Shown here: piece by piece, positions 34,125 to 42,100 of the stretch
Layout: every line of letters begins with the position of its first letter
How positions within the stretch are numbered: the stretch's first letter is position 1
Assembly: GCA_050309795.1 (NCBI GenBank)
Contig: JBNRMW010000010.1
Coordinates: 11,604 to 75,603, forward strand
Direction: 5' to 3'
Origin: JBNRMW01 sp050309795
GTDB lineage: Bacteria > Bacillota_I > Bacilli_A > Erysipelotrichales > Erysipelotrichaceae
Length of the DNA: 64,000 nt
The notes under the pieces: generated by a model
Seen by the model: the letters and a program-made list of their open reading frames with translations, nothing else
What the model was told of the DNA's origin: nothing
Databases searched by the model: none
Made by a program: the position numbers and the translations under genes

Positions 34125-34676
34125 CTACTGATCGGCTTCTACTTCTAATAAGCCGTAGCCACCGTCAAATCGTTTGTAAACAACCGCAATTTCATTGGTC
34201 TCATCGTCGGTATAAATAAAGAAAGTATGATTTAACATTTCCATCTTCATTATGGCTTCATCCAAGTCCATGCGGTCGGCTAGGATTTCCTTTGTCCGTA
34301 CCGGTTCTGCTTGTTTGAATGGTTCGAGTTCCTCCCGTTTGATTTCTTCTAAAAAAGCAACCGATAAGGAATCGCGATGTTTCCGACTCATCCGTGTTTT
34401 CTGACGACGGATTTGGTCTTCCAACTTATCAACAACCGTATCTAAAGCACTGTAGTAATCTGGTGCTTTCACTTCTGCCCGTAGCAGGCCAACCGGGGTG
34501 TTAACGGTAACCTCTACTTTTTGGTGATCGGTATAAACGTCTATTAAAATATTTGCGACCATTTCCGTTTCTTCGTTACGGAAATACTTTTCTATGGAGC
34601 TGAGTTTTAGTTCGGCTCGCTCACGCATGGCCTCTGTAATTGGGGTGTTTGATTTAGATGTGAATTTTGTTAACAT
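34125..34676 (-). CDS. hpf: Ribosome hibernation promoting factor, long form
   Basis: This 183-residue long HPF has the N-terminal YfiA fold (SNTPITEAMRERAELKLSSIEKYF) and the conserved C-terminal dimerisation tail (ADRMDLDEAIMKMEMLNHTFFIYTDDETNEIAVVYKRFDGGYGLLE). It dimerises 70S ribosomes into inactive 100S particles in stationary phase. I chose the ATG at 34676, preceded by AGGAGGAAA; the frame is open nine codons further. Confidence 0.95.
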   Translation of the reverse strand: MLTKFTSKSNTPITEAMRERAELKLSSIEKYFRNEETEMVANILIDVYTDHQKVEVTVNTPVGLLRAEVKAPDYYSALDTVVDKLEDQIRRQKTRMSRKHRDSLSVAFLEEIKREELEPFKQAEPVRTKEILADRMDLDEAIMKMEMLNHTFFIYTDDETNEIAVVYKRFDGGYGLLEVEADQ

Positions 34677-34739
34677 AGTTTTTCCTCCTTTTGTTTTTTG
34701 CAAAATTCTCTGACGGTTTTCATGGCTATCAAGCTCCTT

Positions 34740-35708
34740 TCAATCATAAATTAAATCAAAGACACGGGCAGGTAACCCATCGTTTTTACCCATTTCGTAA
34801 TCACGATCATCGATAAAGGCCGTTAGGGCATCCCCTTTTGTCTCTAAACTTGCTTCTAATAAATGAATCACATGGACCCCTCTTTGAACCGCTTGTTCAA
34901 AAAGTTCTAAAAAAGATTGGGTGGATACTTCTTCCGGATGGGAAGGATGGCGCCACGCCTTATGTTCTAAATTTAATATGTCGTGGTCTTGGTCCAAATC
35001 GCCATGAACCACATGTTTCGTATATTTAAAGGGATCTTTTAATCCGTGCGTTTCAATCCAATGCACCGTATGATAACGCCAGGCTTTTGGATCGAAAAGA
35101 ACATGAAGTAATTGATACATCGTCTTCATACAATGAACTAATTCTTTTAGGGGCACCTGAATATCAAAAGTCTTTAAAATCATATATTGGTACCCCAAGG
35201 CGATAATCCGTTGTTCACTAGACGTTAGTTCAACAAATTTATACGTTGGATAATCACTGAGCGGTCGTAAAAGGACCTCTTCCACCATCATGGCATCAAC
35301 CATGGATTCAAAACGAATATGATGGTACGCTGTCTCCCCTTCTAAAAGTCCCGTTTTAGCAAAGACATAGGGATGGGCTACGGAGTCTAAACTCCAATGA
35401 CAGAGGTGTCCAGCCAAAAAAGATAGAAAGACCTCATGTCCAGGACGTTGTAATTGATAATATGCTATTGCTTGACGATAAAATTCATTAATTTTTTCTT
35501 TATGAATCTTGCCGCCCAAGCTTCGAATCCAATCGATTTCTTTGTTTTTCATCCAAGGTAAATAATTATGGTAAAACAAAAAGTCGGGACCATTCGACCC
35601 AAATAAAAATGGACGCCAGTGGGCTTCAATCGCTTTGCTCACTCGATTTACATCTAGTTTTTGAACGACTTGATTGGCCATCAGTCCATGCGTTAATACA
35701 TTTGGCAT
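34740..35708 (-). CDS. Zinc-dependent phospholipase C-like protein
   Basis: This 322-residue protein starts MPNVLTHGLMANQV and has GSNGPDFLFYH, FLAGHLCHWSLDSVAHPYV and HHIRFESMVDAMM. These carry the histidines and aspartates that bind zinc in the PF00882 phospholipase C family. No signal peptide is evident, so it is probably cytosolic and its true substrate is open. A GTGACA-N17-TAAAAT promoter at 35734-35762 and an AAGGAAGTGAT site support the ATG at 35708. Confidence 0.85.
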   Translation of the reverse strand: MPNVLTHGLMANQVVQKLDVNRVSKAIEAHWRPFLFGSNGPDFLFYHNYLPWMKNKEIDWIRSLGGKIHKEKINEFYRQAIAYYQLQRPGHEVFLSFLAGHLCHWSLDSVAHPYVFAKTGLLEGETAYHHIRFESMVDAMMVEEVLLRPLSDYPTYKFVELTSSEQRIIALGYQYMILKTFDIQVPLKELVHCMKTMYQLLHVLFDPKAWRYHTVHWIETHGLKDPFKYTKHVVHGDLDQDHDILNLEHKAWRHPSHPEEVSTQSFLELFEQAVQRGVHVIHLLEASLETKGDALTAFIDDRDYEMGKNDGLPARVFDLIYD

Positions 35709-35733
35709 ATCATCACTTCCTTTTATTAACTCT

Positions 35734-35762
35734 ATTTTAACAAAGAAGAACGTGCTTGTCAC
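35734..35762 (-). promoter_or_regulatory. Promoter of the phospholipase C-like gene
   Basis: On the minus strand GTGACA, a 17-nt spacer and TAAAAT, with a TG extension, precede the ribosome site. The frame open to 35786 would include this promoter, so the shorter start is favoured. Confidence 0.6.
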
Positions 35763-35790
35763 AATTATATGCTTGTTTTCGCCCAAAATA

Positions 35791-35821
35791 AAAAGTCAGT
35801 CGGTCATACCAACTAACTTTT
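35791..35821 (-). terminator. Terminator of the GntR-ABC exporter operon
   Basis: On the minus strand AAAAGTTAGTTGG pairs with CCGACTGACTTTT (two wobble positions) and is followed by TATTTTGG. It sits 36 nt past the permease stop. Confidence 0.7.
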
Positions 35822-35856
35822 CTTAAACACTTGGTTTAAAGCAACAACAAACGCGC

Positions 35857-36684
35857 TTATAATTCTAATTTATTCTCTAAGACCCAATTGGAAGCCATAA
35901 AAGCAAGAACAAAGGCAACCACGGTCAACACCGTATTCACCGCCGTATATTGCCACATAGACTGTGCCTTAGTAATATCGACCAGGAAATCAGGATGCAT
36001 CGTTGATGAAGAAACATAGTGAACTTCTGGACCAAAAATGGTGATCATCAAGACATTTGATAACATACCCCAGACCAGGATAATTCCAAAGAAAACCAAG
36101 GCCGGAACTAAGTAGCGACGCGATTTCACTAGAGAAGATCGAGCCAAACTCATCGCTCCAATAATTAAGGTAAATAAAGCCGCTAAGCCAAATACATAGT
36201 CCACAAAGCCCAAAACGACCCAACCCCAATTCAAATTCTTTAATGCTTGGACAATCACATCAATCACCATTTGAACTTCCGTTACGTTCAAAATTTGAGC
36301 GATCTCCAGCCGGAAACCCACGAAGAAAATCGCCATCGACAAAAATGTTAACAGACCCGTAATCATACTCCAAATCATTAAGGTCAACACTTTCGATAAA
36401 AGAATTTGCCAGGTCGGTACAGGTAAACTAAAGGTTAGGTAACCCGCTTCCGAATACAAACGACGGTGAATAAAATTGAAAACATTACGGAACATGATAA
36501 TGACGCCACCAATCACAAGAATCATGGTCGGTAAAACAATGATAAAGCCTATAAATAAACTTTGAGAATCACCAAATCTTAAAATCAAAGGCATAAATAT
36601 CGCATAAGCAACCATGGCGATATACAAATAGACATAATCTCGATATGAATTTTTTAAATCATGTTTTAATAATTTCCCAAACAT
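35857..36684 (-). CDS. ABC transporter membrane (permease) subunit
   Basis: This 275-residue protein has about six transmembrane spans. It begins MFGKLLKHDLKNSYRDY, typical of ABC-2-like permeases in GntR/YtrA-linked operons. It is adjacent to the ATPase (no gap) and downstream of the GntR-type repressor. Such exporters are often induced by cell-wall-active compounds. Substrate unknown. Confidence 0.8.
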   Translation of the reverse strand: MFGKLLKHDLKNSYRDYVYLYIAMVAYAIFMPLILRFGDSQSLFIGFIIVLPTMILVIGGVIIMFRNVFNFIHRRLYSEAGYLTFSLPVPTWQILLSKVLTLMIWSMITGLLTFLSMAIFFVGFRLEIAQILNVTEVQMVIDVIVQALKNLNWGWVVLGFVDYVFGLAALFTLIIGAMSLARSSLVKSRRYLVPALVFFGIILVWGMLSNVLMITIFGPEVHYVSSSTMHPDFLVDITKAQSMWQYTAVNTVLTVVAFVLAFMASNWVLENKLEL

Positions 36685-37374
36685 TTAAAATACCTCCCGG
36701 AAATACTGATCGACACTCTTTCCTGTTCTTTCACGTAAATCATCACAATTTTCATGTAAGTAGACTTGTCCTTCTTTAAGGAAAATGACCTCATCTAAGA
36801 TGGATTCAATGTCTTGAATTAAGTGGGTACTAATTAAGAGCAAGGAATCTTCTCCATAGGTGGATAAAATCGTTCTCAAAATCTTATCTCGGCTCGCGGG
36901 GTCGACCCCACCAATTGGCTCATCCAAGAGATACACCTTCGCTTTACGGGACATCACCAGCGCTAATTGGAATTTTTCTTGCATACCTTTACTCATTTCT
37001 TGAAAGCGATCGTTGGCATCCACATCTAACTGTTCTAGCAACTGATACATGACTCCTTCATCAAAATCTGGGTACATGTCCTTAAAGACCGCAATACTTT
37101 CGGTCCCTTTCATTTGTTTCTCAAAATACGTTTGATCGGGTAAATAAGAAACGGCCGCCAACGCCTCGGGTCCTAAAGGTTGCCCGTCAATTTGAACATG
37201 ACCGCGATAATCACGTAGTAGACGAACCATGATTTTTAACAAAGTTGTCTTCCCCGAACCATTTGGTCCACAAAGCCCAATGATTTTCCCTGAATTTAGA
37301 CTTAAATTCACATGGTTTAACGCGGGGCGGTTAAAGTACGCTTTCGATACATCTTTAATTTCAATTAGTGACAT
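36685..37374 (-). CDS. ABC transporter ATP-binding protein
   Basis: The 229-residue ATPase has Walker A (CGPNGSGKTT), a C-loop variant (SKGMQEKFQLALVM, where the usual LSGGQ is altered) and Walker B with LLDEPIGGVDP. It powers export via the permease encoded next. The ATG at 37374 has an AAAGGAGAG site, and the gene overlaps the GntR stop by 14 nt. The degenerate signature is common in YtrB/EcsA-like ATPases. Confidence 0.92.
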   Translation of the reverse strand: MSLIEIKDVSKAYFNRPALNHVNLSLNSGKIIGLCGPNGSGKTTLLKIMVRLLRDYRGHVQIDGQPLGPEALAAVSYLPDQTYFEKQMKGTESIAVFKDMYPDFDEGVMYQLLEQLDVDANDRFQEMSKGMQEKFQLALVMSRKAKVYLLDEPIGGVDPASRDKILRTILSTYGEDSLLLISTHLIQDIESILDEVIFLKEGQVYLHENCDDLRERTGKSVDQYFREVF

Positions 37375-37732
37375 TTGTTCTCTCCTTTGATTTGGTAATC
37401 CATTCGATGACTTCTTGTTTAGATATCGATAAAAGTTGCATTTGAGACAGAAATTCTTGAACAATTTCATCAATTTTCTGCTCCTTCAACTGTTGAATAT
37501 AAGCACAATCATCCGTTATAAATCGGCCCTGTGGTCCCATCGAGTACACGAGTTTTTGAGTTTCACATTCACTCAGCGCTTTTTGCATGGTATTGGGATT
37601 CACCGCATACTCCAAGGCCAAGTCGCGAACAGATGGGATTCGTTGACCAGCTTCATATTGGCCAGAGAGGATTTTGTTTTTTATCTCTTCAATAATTTGC
37701 AAATAAATGGGTATTCCCTCAACAAACTTCAT
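37361..37732 (-). CDS. GntR-family (YtrA-type) transcriptional repressor
   Basis: This 123-residue regulator has the GntR winged helix (IPIYLQIIEEIKNKILSGQYEAGQRIPSVRDLALEYAVNPNTMQKALSECE) and only a short helical C-terminus, the YtrA subfamily plan. It heads the ABC exporter operon and is expected to repress it. The ATG at 37732 has an AAAGGAGGG site; the frame open to 37786 includes the promoter. An inverted repeat overlaps its own -10. Confidence 0.93.
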   Translation of the reverse strand: MKFVEGIPIYLQIIEEIKNKILSGQYEAGQRIPSVRDLALEYAVNPNTMQKALSECETQKLVYSMGPQGRFITDDCAYIQQLKEQKIDEIVQEFLSQMQLLSISKQEVIEWITKSKERTNVTN

Positions 37733-37751
37733 AACGTCCCTCCTTTGTACT

Positions 37752-37786
37752 ATGTACATAATACATGGTACATTGAAGGCTGTCAA
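37752..37786 (-). promoter_or_regulatory. Promoter plus GntR operator
   Basis: TTGACA (37781-37786), a 17-nt spacer and TATTAT (37758-37763) form the promoter on the minus strand. The inverted repeat ATGTAC-N10-GTACAT spans 37752-37773 and covers the -10, as expected for autorepression. Confidence 0.75.
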
Positions 37787-37806
37787 CCCCTATACCCCAC
37801 TTTTTC

Positions 37807-37836
37807 AAAAAAAAAAAACAATTTCTTTATGAAATT
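37807..37836 (-). terminator. Terminator overlapping the XRE gene stop
   Basis: On the minus strand CAATTTC-ATAAA-GAAATTG is followed by more than ten T residues. The stop codon of the XRE gene lies in the hairpin loop. Confidence 0.88.
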
Positions 37837-38042
37837 GCTTCTTTTTGATATTCCAGGATGTCTGCCGGTTGGCAATCAAGGACTTCACATATTTTTTCAA
37901 GGGTGCTAAAGCGAATAGCTTTCGCTTTCCCTGTTTTTAAAATGGAAATATTACTCATTGTAATCCCCACGGCTTCACTTAACTCGGTTACACTCATTTT
38001 TCGTTTAGCCAGCATTACATCTAAATTAACAATAATCGGCAT
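37827..38042 (-). CDS. XRE-family DNA-binding protein (YozG-type)
   Basis: The 71-residue protein is a single helix-turn-helix domain (LDVMLAKRKMSVTELSEAVGITMSNISILKTGKAKAIRFSTLEKICEVLDCQPADILEY). It overlaps the DUF2975 gene stop by one base. The pair XRE/DUF2975 occurs in many Bacillota. It probably controls its own operon, whose promoter carries AT-rich repeats. Physiological role is unknown. Confidence 0.9.
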   Translation of the reverse strand: MPIIVNLDVMLAKRKMSVTELSEAVGITMSNISILKTGKAKAIRFSTLEKICEVLDCQPADILEYQKEAIS

Positions 38043-38521
38043 TAAATCACCATATCCATTTCTTCTTTGTATTCAATTGTTTGCTCAATGACACTCTTAA
38101 TCAATAAGATGACTAAGCCCACCACCGAAACTAATAAAAACGTCACCATTAATAGTAAACCAGCACCTGGGCTCAAAATTTGATTCGAATTGAAGTAGAT
38201 AAACACACCAATCACCACGATCGCCGCCAAAGCACAAAATGCGACGAGAACCTTTAACAACTGGACAAAACGGGGTGAAAGATGTTGTTCACGGTCATAC
38301 AATACAAGTAAATAAAAAATAATAACCAAACCAATAATAAATAAAACCAGTAAACCCTGTGAAAGCAACATTAATGGCCAGTACAAAAAACCAACTTCTG
38401 GATAAAACTCTAGCGCCTGCCTCGCCAACACTGGCCAAATAACACTCATAAAAAACAGGGTAAAGACGATAAACAGGGTGATAAATACTTTTAAAAGATT
38501 TGATATTGCTCTTTTTTTCAT
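38042..38521 (-). CDS. DUF2975-family membrane protein
   Basis: This 159-residue protein has four transmembrane spans: 10-32, 48-74, 90-112 and 122-146. It is typical of DUF2975, which has no known function. It is paired with a small XRE regulator. A TTGATT-N17-TATATT promoter and a GGAGGT site are upstream. Confidence 0.8.
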   Translation of the reverse strand: MKKRAISNLLKVFITLFIVFTLFFMSVIWPVLARQALEFYPEVGFLYWPLMLLSQGLLVLFIIGLVIIFYLLVLYDREQHLSPRFVQLLKVLVAFCALAAIVVIGVFIYFNSNQILSPGAGLLLMVTFLLVSVVGLVILLIKSVIEQTIEYKEEMDMVI

Positions 38522-38543
38522 AAAGAAACCTCCATCTGTCTAT

Positions 38544-38572
38544 AATATAACACAATATTTATTGTTAATCAA
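38544..38572 (-). promoter_or_regulatory. Promoter of the DUF2975/XRE pair with AT-rich repeats
   Basis: On the minus strand TTGATT, 17 nt and TATATT. The surrounding DNA has an imperfect palindrome (AATATTTGTT ... AACAATAAATATT) and repeated ATATTTATT words, a possible operator for the XRE protein. Confidence 0.55.
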
Positions 38573-38608
38573 CAAATATTTATTCTATTTCAACAAATGG
38601 AGGATTTT

Positions 38609-41203
38609 TTATTCGATGTCTGCTAACTGCTTCTCAACAACCGTTAGTTGGTGTTGATAAGCCGTTAATTTGGCTTGTTCAGCCTCTACTTTAGATGCTG
38701 GTGCTTTTTTGACAAAGTTTTCATTTGCCAACATTTTCTCAGCACGTCTAATCTCTGCTTGAAGGTGCGCTTGCTCTTTATGGAGTTGAGCGAGTTGCGT
38801 TTCTTTATCAATTAACGAACCCATCTCCAAAGCGATGCGACCAAAACTCAAGCCAATTTCATGGAGTTGACCCGTCACCACTTGGATGGGATGGGTTTTA
38901 ACCATCTTATACAACATCGCCTTCAATTCTTCACTGAACACCAGTGGTTGATCGTTGGTATCTAAGATCCGCACACTCAACTCAGTGGCGGCTTTAATGT
39001 TAAAGTCCACCCGCACCTTGCGTAAGGCTTCAATCATTTCAATTAAATGAGCGACCGGTTCTAAGCCATGATTATTGATGGCCAAAGGTTGAGGCCAGGT
39101 TTCTAGATTCAAAGATTCCAATGGAGTTGGAAGAGCTAAATAAATTTCTTCCGACACAAAAGGCATGAACGGGTGAATCATCTTCACAATGCCCGACAAC
39201 ACGGTTACCAAAGTCCACTGCGTCGCATATTTAATTTGTTCATCTGAGCTTTGGAGCTGTGATTTTGCTAATTCAATATACCATGAACAAAAATCATCCC
39301 AAATAAAGGCAATTAATTCCGTTCCGACCGCAACAAAGTCATACTGATCCATGAGCTGGGCAATATGTTGACTATAGTGGTTAAAACGATCCAAAATCCA
39401 GCGGTCAATCACTGATAAGTTTACCTCTTCAAGCGGTTTAAGTTTGAAGTCATCTTCCAAATACATCAAAACAAAACGGGAAGAATTATAAATCTTATTA
39501 ATAAACGACCAAGCAGCTTCTAATTTCTCATGAGAAAAGCGCATGTCTTGACCCATCGTCGCCGAAGTCACTAAGAAAAAGCGCAACGCATCCACGCCAT
39601 AGTCTTCGATCAGATCCATCGGGTCAATACCATTACCCAAAGATTTACTCATTTTCCGATTTTGCTCGTCGCGAACCAACCCGTGAATAAGGACATCGCT
39701 AAACGGTTTTTCACCAGTAAAATGATAGCCTTGAAATGCCATGCGCACGACCCAAAACAAAATAATGTCGTAACCGGTAACCATCGTATCGGTTGGATAA
39801 TAGCGTAAGAAATCGTCGGTTTCTTCGGGCCAACCCATCGTCGCAAACGGCCAGAGCGCACTGGAAAACCAGGTATCGAGGACATCTTCGTCTTGAACCC
39901 ACTGGTCCGTATCTTCGGGTCCAGTTAATGAAACATGGACTTCCCCTGTTTCACGATGGTACCAGGCTGGAATACGATGACCCCACCAGAGTTGCCGACT
40001 AATGGTCCAGTCTTCAATATTTTCCAACCATTGGCTAAACACTTTTTCAAAGCGTGGTGGATAAAAATTGATTGCTTCTTTTTGTTGATGTTCTAAAACA
40101 ACATCTGCTAGTGGTTTCATTTTAACAAACCATTGTTCGCTTAAATACGGTTCCACAATAACATCGGTCCGCTCGCTATGTCCGACTTCATGAATATGTT
40201 CTTCTACTTTTACAAAGTTGCCTGCCGCTTTGATGTCTTCGACCAAAGCTTGGCGGCATTCAAAGCGATCCATGCCTTTGTATTTATGAGCTAGCGCATT
40301 CATCGTGCCATCCGGATTCATACAAATTGGCATCTCTAAATGATATTTTTGACCAATTAAGAAGTCGTTTGGATCATGGGCTGGGGTACATTTCATGACC
40401 CCTGTACCAAAGTCCACATCAATATAGTCGTCGCTAATAATCGGCAAGACTTCCCCATTAGCTGGATTGATTGCCTGTTGACCAATCAAGTGTTGATAGC
40501 GGGCATCGTCGGGATGAACAACCAAACAGACATCACCGAACATGGTTTCCGGGCGGGTGGTGGCTACTTCTAAAATCTCGTCCCGATCGACGACATGATA
40601 TTTGAACGTCCACATATGGCCTGTGACTTCTTTATGGATAACCTCGATATTTGATAAGGCCGTTTGAGCTTGAGGATCCCAGTTAATAATCCGTTTGCCT
40701 CTGAAAATTAAGCCTTCTTCGTACAGTTTTACAAAGACATGGCTCACGGCTTGGCTAAAGCCTTCGTCTAAAGTAAAGCGTTCGCGACTATAGTCTAAAG
40801 ACAGACCCATCTTTTTCCATTGTTTATGGATTTCATTCGCATACTCATTTTTCCACGTCCACGCATGTTCAAGAAAAGCCTCACGACCAAGTTCATGGGC
40901 ATCCAACCCCATGTCTCGTAAGCGTTCATCAACTTTGGCTTGGGTGGCAATTCCAGCATGGTCCATCCCCGGTAAATAAAGGACATCATAGCCTTGAAGT
41001 CGTTTGTAACGGCTCAAAATATCTTGTAGTGAGCCATCCCAGGCATGACCTAAATGAAGTTTTCCGGTTACATTTGGTGGGGGGATGACAATACTATACG
41101 GTTTTTTAGACCGATCTCCAGCGGTAAAATAACCCTTTTCAACCCACTGGTCGTAGTATTTAGACTCAATCTCACGATGGTCGTATTTTGGTTTTAAACT
41201 CAT
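38609..41203 (-). CDS. valS: Valyl-tRNA synthetase
   Basis: This 864-residue class I synthetase has HIGH-like PPNVTGKLHLGHAWDG and KMSKS in NRKMSKSLGNGIDP. It also has the editing domain (TTRPETMFGD) and a C-terminal coiled coil (about 800-864) that contacts tRNA. It charges tRNA-Val. A T-box leader and promoter are directly upstream. Confidence 0.97.
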   Translation of the reverse strand: MSLKPKYDHREIESKYYDQWVEKGYFTAGDRSKKPYSIVIPPPNVTGKLHLGHAWDGSLQDILSRYKRLQGYDVLYLPGMDHAGIATQAKVDERLRDMGLDAHELGREAFLEHAWTWKNEYANEIHKQWKKMGLSLDYSRERFTLDEGFSQAVSHVFVKLYEEGLIFRGKRIINWDPQAQTALSNIEVIHKEVTGHMWTFKYHVVDRDEILEVATTRPETMFGDVCLVVHPDDARYQHLIGQQAINPANGEVLPIISDDYIDVDFGTGVMKCTPAHDPNDFLIGQKYHLEMPICMNPDGTMNALAHKYKGMDRFECRQALVEDIKAAGNFVKVEEHIHEVGHSERTDVIVEPYLSEQWFVKMKPLADVVLEHQQKEAINFYPPRFEKVFSQWLENIEDWTISRQLWWGHRIPAWYHRETGEVHVSLTGPEDTDQWVQDEDVLDTWFSSALWPFATMGWPEETDDFLRYYPTDTMVTGYDIILFWVVRMAFQGYHFTGEKPFSDVLIHGLVRDEQNRKMSKSLGNGIDPMDLIEDYGVDALRFFLVTSATMGQDMRFSHEKLEAAWSFINKIYNSSRFVLMYLEDDFKLKPLEEVNLSVIDRWILDRFNHYSQHIAQLMDQYDFVAVGTELIAFIWDDFCSWYIELAKSQLQSSDEQIKYATQWTLVTVLSGIVKMIHPFMPFVSEEIYLALPTPLESLNLETWPQPLAINNHGLEPVAHLIEMIEALRKVRVDFNIKAATELSVRILDTNDQPLVFSEELKAMLYKMVKTHPIQVVTGQLHEIGLSFGRIALEMGSLIDKETQLAQLHKEQAHLQAEIRRAEKMLANENFVKKAPASKVEAEQAKLTAYQHQLTVVEKQLADIE

Positions 41204-41217
41204 AGATACCTCCTATA

Positions 41218-41432
41218 ATAAAAAAAGACCTCCCGAAGGACGTCTGCACGTGGTACCACCTTACTTCACACAAAAATGTGCCTCAATGATGGTAACGACA
41301 TCCAACGAAGACTCTTACTTAGGTTCAAAGTCTTATCAACAAAAGCGACTTCACTAGCCTTTGGTCTTGATTTCCACCAACCATCAAGTCTCTATGACCC
41401 GCCAACTAGCTACTCTTCTCTGTTTTCGATCT
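41218..41432 (-). promoter_or_regulatory. T-box riboswitch leader of valS (Val)
   Basis: T-box AAGGTGGTACCACG is at 41249-41262 on the minus strand, then a terminator stem GACGTCC-TTCG-GGAGGTC with TTTTTTT. A likely specifier GTC lies in TGAAGTCGC near 41345-41352. The T-box reads ACCACG where the common form is ACCGCG. Confidence 0.92.
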
Positions 41433-41438
41433 GTGTCT

Positions 41439-41466
41439 ATTATACGATATTTCCGAAGCTTTTCAA
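41439..41466 (-). promoter_or_regulatory. Promoter of the valS leader
   Basis: On the minus strand TTGAAA, a 16-nt spacer and TATAAT stand just upstream of the T-box leader. Confidence 0.75.
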
Positions 41467-41475
41467 GCACTAGAC

Positions 41476-41502
41476 AAAAAGAAGTGCATTGCTGCACCTC
41501 TT
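41476..41502 (-). terminator. Terminator of the tig-lon-engB operon
   Basis: On the minus strand AAGAGGTGCA-GCAA-TGCACTTCTT is followed by TTTG, immediately after the engB stop. Confidence 0.8.
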
Positions 41503-42099
41503 CTAGTTTTGTTTAAATTTATCTTGTACGAGCCATTGTTCAATAACATCCGAGATCGCCATCACCATCGAAGCATTTTGATTGGTGAAGGGATAGGCAA
41601 CGATATTAGTTTCCTGTTTAATCTGGCGGATCGTATTCACGCGTTGATTATTAGAAATCTTATCGACCTTGGTCAACACAACCGCTGTCGCTAGACGTTT
41701 TTCAACGGCGAGATCAATCATTTGTCGATCTTCTGGGGATAAGCCCCGACGACTATCAACTAAAATTAAGATCCCTTTTAGTTGTTGACGAATGGAAAAG
41801 TAATCTTCCATTAAATGCGCATAAGCCAATTGTTCCTGCTTGGTTCGATTCGCAAATCCATACCCGGGAACGTCGACTAACATTAACTCTTCATTAATTT
41901 CATAGAAATTCGCCATCCGTGTTTTACCCGGTGTTTGACCGACATACGCAAGACGCTTGCGGCGAGTTAACGCATTGATTAATGTTGATTTTCCAACATT
42001 AGATTTGCCGACCAACACAATTTCAAACAAGTCGGATTCAGGGAATCCGGAAGAATCCGGAGCAGAAGTGAGCAGTTTCGCTTGACTGGCATTCAACAT
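41503..42099 (-). CDS. engB: Ribosome-biogenesis GTPase EngB (YsxC/YihA)
   Basis: The 198-residue GTPase has G1 (GKSNVGKST), G3 (DVPGYG), G4 (TKVD) and the EngB-specific TPGKTRMANFYEI switch. It assists assembly of the 50S subunit. It follows lon by one nucleotide gap. The tig-lon-engB order is common in Bacillota. Confidence 0.96.
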   Translation of the reverse strand: MLNASQAKLLTSAPDSSGFPESDLFEIVLVGKSNVGKSTLINALTRRKRLAYVGQTPGKTRMANFYEINEELMLVDVPGYGFANRTKQEQLAYAHLMEDYFSIRQQLKGILILVDSRRGLSPEDRQMIDLAVEKRLATAVVLTKVDKISNNQRVNTIRQIKQETNIVAYPFTNQNASMVMAISDVIEQWLVQDKFKQN

Positions 42100-42100
42100 T

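Noticed and set aside
38580..38608. Terminator for valS
   Set aside because: The DNA after the valS stop has no stable hairpin with a T-run. Transcripts may run into the DUF2975/XRE unit, but no terminator could be claimed.
39649..40002. Several open frames of 60-80 codons antisense or out of frame within valS
   Set aside because: They are shadows of a well-conserved synthetase gene with no ribosome sites or motifs of their own.
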